Source of the DNA: Asaia bogorensis
GTDB lineage: Bacteria; Pseudomonadota; Alphaproteobacteria; Acetobacterales; Acetobacteraceae
DNA: 10,265 nt
Assembly (NCBI GenBank): GCA_945873675.1
Contig: CAMCEP010000082.1
Location: forward strand, 1 to 10,265
Direction of reading: 5' to 3'
The position numbers and the translations under genes are program-made. Numbering within the stretch: the stretch's first letter is position 1; every line of letters starts with the position of its first letter. This document shows, one piece after another, positions 4,813 through 10,265 of the stretch. Under the pieces are notes generated by a model. That model did no database searches, was not told the origin of the DNA, and saw nothing but the letters and a program-made list of their open reading frames with translations.

Positions 4813-6763
4813 AACCAAAACGCTCATCAAGCGCGGCACGCAATTCGGCCAAAACATTCGTCCAATCGCCGATGCGGTTTTGCCGGAACAGCCGGACGCA
4901 TGGGTACCAAGGGCTATCCTGCCGTTCAAGCAGCCAGCGCCAATCCGGATTGAAGGGCAGCATGACCCAGCATTCCCGCCCCATGCTGCCTGCCAGATGG
5001 GCCAGGCTGGTATCTACGGTGATAATCAGATCCATCTCAGCGATCAGCGCGGCCGTATCTTCGAAATCCGTGATTTCCGCATCAAAAACACGAAGCGCCG
5101 GTACCGCCGACAGCGCTCCCTGGTCGCTATCAGGCATACCCTTCTGAATGCCGAACCATGCAAGTTTTCCGTCCATCAGTGGCAGGAATTCCTGCATGGC
5201 GACTGACCGGTTGCGATCATTTCCATGGCCCGCGCTACCACGCCAGGAAAAGCCGATGCGTGGCCTGTCGGCATGCCCAAGCCTTGCACGCCAGGCGATG
5301 CTCCGTGCTTCATCCGCCGGCCAAAGCGGCGCCGGCGGAATATTTCCCAGTAGCGTACCAAAGGCGCGCGGCAGGCTCATCAAGGGGCATTGCAATGTCG
5401 CTTCCCTGGGCGCTTCTTCCGTTATTCGGATGTCTGGCATGACGCGGCGGATCAGTGGCGCCAATTCAGGCTGCACCAACAGTGCCACATCCGCACCCTT
5501 GGCCTGTACCATCGGCGCATAGCGGATAAATTGAACGGTATCGCCAAAACCTTGTTCCCAATGGAGCAGGATGTGCCGCCCGGAAATTTCCTGTGCGCCC
5601 GTCCAAAGCGGTAGGCCAAAATCCCGATAGCCAACTGGGATTTTTTTGCGCTTGCGCGCTTCCCATAAGCGCCAGCCTTCGGCGAAGTTGCCAAGCAATA
5701 GGCACGTCAGGGATTTATTGAACTGCGCTTCGGCAAAATCCGGTGCCAGGCGCAGAACGCGATCATAGCATTCAATAGCGGCGGGGTGGTTGCCAAGTGC
5801 AGCCTCCGCCAGGCCAAGATCATTCAGCGCCACAAGGTGCTGGGGTGCCGCGCGCAGGCAATGTCGATAGGCCTCCGCCGCCTTGGCATAATCACCGCGC
5901 TGCCAATATACGCTTGCTGCATTGTAATGCGCCGCAGCATTCGCGTGATCATAACGCACGGCTTGCCCGAAACTCTCAAGCGCCGCATCCCGCTGTTCAA
6001 GACCAAGCTGCGCGAGCCCCTGATTGTTCCAGGCCTCCGCAAAGCTGGGCGCCAGCGCAATCGCGCGCTGGGCTGCGGCTAAAGCCTGCGCGTATTCTTC
6101 CACATCAAGCAGCACCGCTGCGCGGTTATTGTGTGCTGGCGCGTAGGCAGGATTGAGCGCCACCGCCTGATCCAACGCGGCCAGCGCCGCAGACGCATCG
6201 CCAAGCTTCTTCAGTACCAAGCCCTTATTCAGCCAAGCGCCAAAGAATGCCGGCGCCAGGGCAAGTGCGGCATCAAAATCCTGCAAGGCTTCTATCGCCG
6301 CGCCACTTTCCATCAGCGCCACACCACGATCATTCAGATAATCCGGATTGCGCGGTTCAACGGCAATGGCGCGCCCCAACGCACCCGCAGCTTCCTGATG
6401 CCGCCCCAAGGCTTGCAGGGTTTTTCCCAAACCATGCAAGGCAGGATGGGCGCGGGGATCAATCGAAGCCGCCTTGCGGAAGGCTTCGACAGCATCGCGA
6501 TAGGAAGCTGTTTCAAAACAGGCATAGCCAAGCGTTGCCCAGATCATGGCGTTGCGCTGATCTGCCTGAGACGCTTTCTTCAACCAACGGAGTGCTTCGG
6601 GCATCTGCCGGCGTTGCAGGCAAATTACCCCCAGAATATGCAAAGCCCCGGGATGCCGTGGCGCCGAGCGTAGAATCTGCTCGGCCCCCGCTTCAGCCGC
6701 ATCAAGCCGCCCCTGCTGCATGGCCATTTGCACCTGGCCCCAAAGCGCGGCAGGCGGCATCAT
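4811..6763 (-). CDS. TPR protein with C-terminal GT-B/GT9-like glycosyltransferase domain
   Basis: This is a 650-residue, probably cytoplasmic protein. Residues about 7-365 are roughly ten tetratricopeptide repeats, recognisable by recurring 34-residue spacing and motifs such as AWLNKGLVLKKLGD, AWNNQGLAQLGLEQ and ALNDLGLAEAALGN. Residues about 385-650 form a nucleotide-sugar-transferase-like domain of the heptosyltransferase/O-GlcNAc-transferase type. It shows LHWEQGFGDTVQFIRYAP (400-417), GFSWRGS (504-510), DLIITVDTSLAHLAGSMG (578-595) and LPFNPDWRW...DSPWYP (602-621). The TPR part would select the acceptor, by analogy with SPINDLY/OGT-type enzymes; acceptor and sugar donor are unknown. Two adjacent ATGs (6763, 6760) are possible starts; no strong ribosome site is visible and there is no in-frame ATG between them and the preceding stop. 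It follows the DUF3576 gene by 33 bp, suggesting co-transcription. The first two bases of its stop-codon position (4811-4812 on the plus strand) belong to the end of the palindrome array. Confidence 0.9.
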   Translation of the reverse strand: MMPPAALWGQVQMAMQQGRLDAAEAGAEQILRSAPRHPGALHILGVICLQRRQMPEALRWLKKASQADQRNAMIWATLGYACFETASYRDAVEAFRKAASIDPRAHPALHGLGKTLQALGRHQEAAGALGRAIAVEPRNPDYLNDRGVALMESGAAIEALQDFDAALALAPAFFGAWLNKGLVLKKLGDASAALAALDQAVALNPAYAPAHNNRAAVLLDVEEYAQALAAAQRAIALAPSFAEAWNNQGLAQLGLEQRDAALESFGQAVRYDHANAAAHYNAASVYWQRGDYAKAAEAYRHCLRAAPQHLVALNDLGLAEAALGNHPAAIECYDRVLRLAPDFAEAQFNKSLTCLLLGNFAEGWRLWEARKRKKIPVGYRDFGLPLWTGAQEISGRHILLHWEQGFGDTVQFIRYAPMVQAKGADVALLVQPELAPLIRRVMPDIRITEEAPREATLQCPLMSLPRAFGTLLGNIPPAPLWPADEARSIAWRARLGHADRPRIGFSWRGSAGHGNDRNRSVAMQEFLPLMDGKLAWFGIQKGMPDSDQGALSAVPALRVFDAEITDFEDTAALIAEMDLIITVDTSLAHLAGSMGRECWVMLPFNPDWRWLLERQDSPWYPCVRLFRQNRIGDWTNVLAELRAALDERFG

Positions 6764-6796
6764 GGCGCTATCAGACCTGAGACAGACCCGCGCCCG

Positions 6797-7360
6797 TCAG
6801 CGCCCCGTCGATTGGCTCCGCAATTCGCGCGCACGGGTCAACACCTTGTCTTCCAATTCCGCCGCCGTCGCTGAGCTGACCGGCGCGTCCACCCATCCGC
6901 CTGGCCCGCGCACCTGGCGGAACAGCGAAATGCGCACCCCGTCTGAGCGTAACTGCCGCCCGAGCACATAGGCAGTGGCCTTGAAGCGTTCATTGGAAAC
7001 GCCGCCTGGCGCATGCCAATCCGTGATGATCACGCCGCCGAATGGATCAGCCGACGCCAAGGGCATGAAGGAAAGCGTATCAAGCGTCGCACGCCAGAGG
7101 AACGCATTCACGCCAAGCCCGCCGCCACCGGCGCCGCTCTCCTGGCCTTTTTCCGTGCCACCACCAAACAGCGTGATGCCGCCTGACGTACCGGAAGCCG
7201 ATGTCGCGCGCAGCAATTGTTCGCGCTTGCTGTCCGTGTTGTATTCGTCGCGCTCCACCTCTCGGATCTGAGAGGAGTCGCTGCAGCCGGCCATCGCCAA
7301 CCCAAGCGGCAGAAAGAAGATGGCGCGCGGCCACAAGGCGAAGATGCAGGATGCGTTCAT
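6797..7360 (-). CDS. DUF3576 domain lipoprotein
   Basis: This is a 187-residue predicted lipoprotein of a family known mainly from Alphaproteobacteria and without an assigned reaction. Residues 1-26 form a lipoprotein signal: a hydrophobic stretch (ALWPRAIFFLPLGLAMAGC) ending in a lipobox with Cys26 as the lipidated residue. No Asp follows the Cys (it is Ser-Asp), so outer-membrane sorting is likely if Lol rules apply. A polar, Gly-rich linker (about 30-82, ending SGAGGGGLGV) leads into the DUF3576 core (about 84-185). Family blocks there are NAFLWRATLDTLSFMPLASADPFGGVIITDW, split by eye into successive strands, then NERFKATAYVLGRQLRSDGVRISLFRQ. ATG 7360 is preceded at short spacing by AAGGGG. 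It sits 54 bp after the phosphate acyltransferase gene and 33 bp before the TPR gene. A role in envelope or LPS export has been guessed for such proteins, but nothing here proves it. Confidence 0.88.
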   Translation of the reverse strand: MNASCIFALWPRAIFFLPLGLAMAGCSDSSQIREVERDEYNTDSKREQLLRATSASGTSGGITLFGGGTEKGQESGAGGGGLGVNAFLWRATLDTLSFMPLASADPFGGVIITDWHAPGGVSNERFKATAYVLGRQLRSDGVRISLFRQVRGPGGWVDAPVSSATAAELEDKVLTRARELRSQSTGR

Positions 7361-7414
7361 AGTCCCCTTCTAGCGCATCCGCCCCAAGGCTGAAAAGGGA
7401 AGTCTCAACACGCT

Positions 7415-8743
7415 CTAGGCCGGCGACATAAGCCGCAACAAGGCCGCGGAGGCCAGCCGCGCCATGGCATTATCCGCCCGGCTGGTTAGCGCCATCGGCA
7501 CCCGCAACCCCAGCACAATCCCAGCCGACTCCGCGCCCCCCAAATAGGCCAATTGCTTGGCGAGCATATTCCCCGCCTCCAAATCCGGCACCAGCAGAAT
7601 ATCCGCCTGACCCGCAACTGGGGATTGAATGCCCTTCGCCGCCACCGCAACCGGGCTGATCGCATTATCGAAGGCCAGCGGCCCGTCCAGCACGCCGCCG
7701 GTGATCTGCCCGCGTTCGGCCATTTTGCAGAGCGCGGCAGCGTCAATCGTCGCCTGCATTTTGGGTGTTACGGTCTCAACCGCTGCCAGGATCGCGACCT
7801 TTGGCGTCGCAATCCCCATCGCTTGCGCCAGCTTGATGGCGTTGCGGATGATATCCGCCTTGGCTTCCAGATCGGGCGCGATATTCACCGCCGCATCGGT
7901 GATGATCAGCGGCCGCGGATAAAGCGGCGCATCCATCACGAAGGCATGGCTCACGCGTCTTTCGGTGCGCAGCCCCGCTTCCTTCGCTATCGCCGCGCCC
8001 AGCAATTCATCCGTATGCAGGCTGCCCTTCATCAAGGCTGCCGCCCGGCCTTCCCGGACCAACGCCACCGCTGCCTCGGCCGAGGCATGGCTATGTTCCG
8101 TGCCAATCAGCGCAATGCCTGAAAGGTCGAGCGATTCCTTGGCCGCAATCGCGCGAATCCGAGCCTCCGGCCCCGTCAGAATTGGCGTGATTAGTCCCTG
8201 CTGCGCGGCCAGGATCGCACCGCGCAGGCTTTCCGCATCGCAAGGGTGGGCCACCGCCGTCGGCACTGGCGGCAGGGCGCGGCAGCGCGCGAAAAGATCC
8301 GCCATCACCTTGCCGGCATGGGGGCCAAGCCCCGTCATTTGCGGCAGCGCGCGTTCTTCGGCGGTTATGGGGGGCAGCACCTCAACCTCACCTTCCGCCA
8401 GCACCATGCCGCCAGGCCCGGTCACGCGGCAGGCAAGTCGCGCCACGCCGGCCTGCTGGTCAATATCCAGCACCACTAGGCCCGTGGTCAGCACATTGCC
8501 TTCCGCCATGCCGCCGCCATAGCGCAGGTTTTCGGCAATGATCCGGCTGCCTGGCCCCGGAAAGCGCGTGGTGATCACATGCGCAAGCAGCGCGCCCGCA
8601 GCGCGCGCCGGCACCACCTTGTCATCCAGGCCAAACATTACGGAAAAACGCGCGACATGCGCGGCGCTGAGCGTATCCTGTGCCTCGAAAGTTTCGCCGC
8701 GTTCAAGTTCGGAAAGCGGCTTGGCGCGCCTGATCGTGAGCAT
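7415..8743 (-). CDS. MaoC-like/phosphate acetyl- or butyryltransferase fusion protein
   Basis: This 442-residue protein belongs to the type annotated as bifunctional enoyl-CoA hydratase/phosphate acetyltransferase. Residues about 10-125 form a MaoC-like hot-dog domain (FPGPGSRIIAENLRYGGGMAEGN). Residues about 140-442 are a PTA/PTB domain, which exchanges acyl-CoA and phosphate for acyl phosphate and CoA. Its blocks are AALMKGSLHTDELL (235-248), RRVSHAFVMD (262-271), ITDAAVNIAPDLEAKADII (281-299), GVLDGPLAFDNAIS (350-363), LLVPDLEAGNMLAKQL (383-398) and LRVPMALTSRAD (413-424). The MaoC part lacks the usual GDxNPxH catalytic signature: the corresponding place reads SVMFGLDDKVVPARAAGALLAH, so hydratase activity is doubtful. 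No acetate/butyrate kinase gene follows, though such proteins often pair with one. ATG 8743 has GGGAAAGG upstream at somewhat long spacing. It lies 27 bp after the acyltransferase gene. The substrate chain length cannot be told. Confidence 0.9.
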   Translation of the reverse strand: MLTIRRAKPLSELERGETFEAQDTLSAAHVARFSVMFGLDDKVVPARAAGALLAHVITTRFPGPGSRIIAENLRYGGGMAEGNVLTTGLVVLDIDQQAGVARLACRVTGPGGMVLAEGEVEVLPPITAEERALPQMTGLGPHAGKVMADLFARCRALPPVPTAVAHPCDAESLRGAILAAQQGLITPILTGPEARIRAIAAKESLDLSGIALIGTEHSHASAEAAVALVREGRAAALMKGSLHTDELLGAAIAKEAGLRTERRVSHAFVMDAPLYPRPLIITDAAVNIAPDLEAKADIIRNAIKLAQAMGIATPKVAILAAVETVTPKMQATIDAAALCKMAERGQITGGVLDGPLAFDNAISPVAVAAKGIQSPVAGQADILLVPDLEAGNMLAKQLAYLGGAESAGIVLGLRVPMALTSRADNAMARLASAALLRLMSPA

Positions 8744-8770
8744 GAGAAGCCGCCTTTCCCTGGAAAAGTT

Positions 8771-9649
8771 TTATCGCCAGCGGCGATGCATCCAAAGCCA
8801 TTGGCCAGGATATTCCCTGACCCAGCCTTCAATCACCTCGTTCATTTTTTGCGTGGCGGCGTTGATGTCAATCAAGCCCTCCGCATCGCGTGGCATGGGG
8901 ATTTCGTCGGTCAAATCCAGACGAAACCGCCCGCCAGGCAGGCGAATGGCGCGCGCGCCATGCACCGGGCAATCATAGCGCCGCGCCAATTGCGCGAGCA
9001 GCGGATTGGCCGCGGCTTCGCGCCCCATGAACATCACACGCGGCCCACGCCCGAAGCGCTGATCCACCAGCATGCCGATATGCTGCCCCGCTTCCAGCGC
9101 GCGTGCCAAGCGCAAAGGCGCGCCCATGCCGGCCGGCACCAAAACGCCCATACTGTCCTTGCGGAGCCTCAGGATTTCCCGCGCCACGGCGGCGTTATTT
9201 GGCGTGCGATACAAAACCGCACTGTCAATGCCATGCTTCGCCGCCGCCACCGCCGGCAATTCCCAATTCGCCAGATGCGCGGAAAACACGATGGCCGGCT
9301 TGCCGTCATCCCGCAGCCTTTCATAAAGCGCCACGGTTTCGGCGGAGGCGCTGATGAGCCCGCCCGGCTTCGGATTTTCGGGATCGAAATCCCAAATCCG
9401 GTCCATATGCACATATTCGCAGGCCGTGCGGCCCAGATTGTCCCAGGCTTCCGTCAGAATGGCGGCACGTTCAGCCGCTGTTTTTTCCGGAAAGGCGGCG
9501 GCGATATTATCCCGCGCAATGCGATGTGCTGGTGTGATCGGTCCCAGATTACGCGCCAGAAACGCCCCAAAGGCAGGGCCAAAGCTTGGGCCCATCAAGC
9601 GCAGCAGGCCAAAGCCCGCGCGCAGCGCAAGCCCAATCAGCCAATCCAT
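8771..9649 (-). CDS. LpxL/HtrB-family lauroyl/myristoyl-type acyltransferase
   Basis: This is a 292-residue inner-membrane-associated acyltransferase (Lip_A_acyltrans, PF03279). The family transfers an acyl chain from acyl-ACP to lipid A precursors, or in some members to other lipids. The hydrophobic N-terminus (residues 1-33, WLIGLALRAGFGLLRLMG...FLARNLG) is the usual membrane anchor. The catalytic HxxxxE pair is His125/Glu130 in FSAHLANWE. Other family blocks are HRIARDNIAAAFP (42-54), LYRTPNN (146-152), MLVDQRFGRG (193-202), NPLLAQLARR (215-224) and the C-terminal PGQWLWMHRRWR. Length fits the family (about 290-310). ATG 9649 lacks an obvious ribosome site and starts 22 bp after the upstream dehydrogenase stop, so it may be translated by coupling. 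No lpxA/B/D genes are nearby, so a dedicated lipid A role cannot be confirmed; other acyl-lipid substrates remain possible. Confidence 0.92.
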   Translation of the reverse strand: MDWLIGLALRAGFGLLRLMGPSFGPAFGAFLARNLGPITPAHRIARDNIAAAFPEKTAAERAAILTEAWDNLGRTACEYVHMDRIWDFDPENPKPGGLISASAETVALYERLRDDGKPAIVFSAHLANWELPAVAAAKHGIDSAVLYRTPNNAAVAREILRLRKDSMGVLVPAGMGAPLRLARALEAGQHIGMLVDQRFGRGPRVMFMGREAAANPLLAQLARRYDCPVHGARAIRLPGGRFRLDLTDEIPMPRDAEGLIDINAATQKMNEVIEGWVREYPGQWLWMHRRWR

Positions 9650-9671
9650 CAGCCGCGCGCCGCGCTGCCCA

Positions 9672-10265
9672 TCACAGCGTTACCACGATTTTGCCGAAGA
9701 CGCGGCGGCTTTCCAGCCGTTCCAGCCCCTCGGCAAAGCGGTCCAAAGGCACCACCGTATCCAATACCGGCAAAATGCCGCGCGCCATTTTCGCGTAGCC
9801 ATCGGCGATATTGCGCATGGAAGCGCCAAAGGACCCGAAGATGCGCAGCTGACGCTGAAACACCATCATCAGATTGGTTTCCGCAGAAACGCCGGAAGTG
9901 GACCCGCAAGTCACCAACCGCCCACCCATTTTGAGCGAGAGCAAGCTGCCACTCCACGTAGAAGCACCGACATGTTCAAACACCACATCCACGCCGCGCT
10001 TGCCGGTGACGCGCCGCGCCACGGTCGGGAAATTCTGTGTGGAGTAATTCACCACATGATCCGCGCCCAATGCCTTGGCCTTGGCGCATTTCTCATCATC
10101 GCCCGCAGTCGCGATCACGGTGCAGCCCAGATCTTTCGCAATGCGCACGGCCACCGTGCCAATGCCGGAACCGGCAGCATGGATCAGGATGGTCTCTCCC
10201 GCTTCCAGCCTGGCATTGTCGAACAGCATGTGTTCGACGGTCGAGAAGGTGATCGGCCCGCAAGC
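9672..10265 (-). CDS. Zinc-type MDR alcohol dehydrogenase/quinone oxidoreductase-like protein, N-terminus outside the window
   Basis: The frame is open from base 10265 to the stop at 9672-9674, giving the last 197 residues of a medium-chain dehydrogenase/reductase that is usually about 340 long. About 140 N-terminal residues, including the catalytic domain, are missing. The cofactor-binding Rossmann fold is clear: ETILIHAAGSGIGTVAVRIAK carries the GxGxxG-like AGSGIG turn. It is followed by the NADP(H)-region IATAGDDEKCAKAKALGADHVVNY, then GVDVVFEHVGASTW, GGRLVTCGSTSG and the C-terminal FAEGLERLESRRVFGKIVV. These are typical of the quinone oxidoreductase/zinc-binding dehydrogenase group. The internal ATG at 10229 is not the real start, because family sequence (GPITFSTVEHM) continues upstream of it. 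Substrate is unknown, and presence of catalytic zinc ligands cannot be judged from this half. It is the first visible gene of the minus-strand run, 22 bp ahead of the acyltransferase gene. Confidence 0.9.
   Translation of the reverse strand, partial: ACGPITFSTVEHMLFDNARLEAGETILIHAAGSGIGTVAVRIAKDLGCTVIATAGDDEKCAKAKALGADHVVNYSTQNFPTVARRVTGKRGVDVVFEHVGASTWSGSLLSLKMGGRLVTCGSTSGVSAETNLMMVFQRQLRIFGSFGASMRNIADGYAKMARGILPVLDTVVPLDRFAEGLERLESRRVFGKIVVTL

Noticed and set aside
4576..4929. Open frames through the palindrome array on both strands, giving 19-residue protein repeats
   Set aside because: The unit is 57 bp (19 codons), so any frame without a stop in one unit stays open through all copies. 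The minus-strand frame also overlaps the end of the TPR gene out of frame. There is no independent sign of coding.
8579..9934. 451-residue plus-strand open frame
   Set aside because: It is antisense to the LpxL-type and neighbouring genes. The translation is Arg/Pro/His-rich with no family blocks, as expected of a GC-rich shadow frame.
10037..10252. Plus-strand small open frame opposite the dehydrogenase gene
   Set aside because: It overlaps the conserved Rossmann-fold coding region of the minus strand and is rich in Arg, Pro and Ser without any domain.

Overview
The window looks like a chromosomal segment of an alphaproteobacterium, most likely of the Rhodospirillales/Acetobacteraceae type. 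The reasons are a moderately high GC content, a DUF3576 lipoprotein (a family I know mainly from Alphaproteobacteria), a MaoC-like/phosphate acyltransferase fusion, and GC-rich palindromic intergenic repeats. Assignment to a genus is not possible from this sequence.

Layout from left to right. Bases 1-1061 (minus strand) hold nearly all of a periplasmic polyamine-binding protein of the PotF/PotD type, cut off at its C-terminus by the window edge. After a divergent spacer (1062-1300) come three plus-strand genes with phage-tail character (1301-4567). They are a small structural protein with a short Leu-rich C-terminal tag, a 644-residue tail-fibre/tail-spike protein with a pectate-lyase-3 type beta-helix, and a 124-residue tail-associated protein. 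No capsid, terminase, portal, integrase, lysis or sheath gene accompanies them here. They therefore look like a detached adhesin/fibre module: a prophage remnant, a tailocin module, or the separately encoded fibre locus of a gene transfer agent. Their leaders contain several inverted repeats.

Bases 4594-4812 are a four-copy tandem array of a 57-bp palindromic unit. It lies between the end of the tail module and a convergent run of minus-strand genes.

The right half (4811-10265) is one codirectional minus-strand run with short gaps (22, 27, 54 and 33 bp), read in the order of transcription. It encodes a zinc-less-looking MDR quinone-oxidoreductase-like enzyme (partial), an LpxL/HtrB-type acyltransferase, a MaoC-like/phosphate acyltransferase fusion, a DUF3576 lipoprotein and a large TPR protein with a GT-B type glycosyltransferase domain. 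The spacing suggests co-transcription, with a loose theme of acyl-CoA metabolism and envelope modification.

No tRNA, rRNA, CRISPR array, insertion sequence or replication origin was recognised. The items most worth a second look are the isolated tail module with its structured leaders, the four-copy palindrome array that supplies most of the stop codon of the TPR gene, and the apparent loss of the hydratase motif in the MaoC-like domain.
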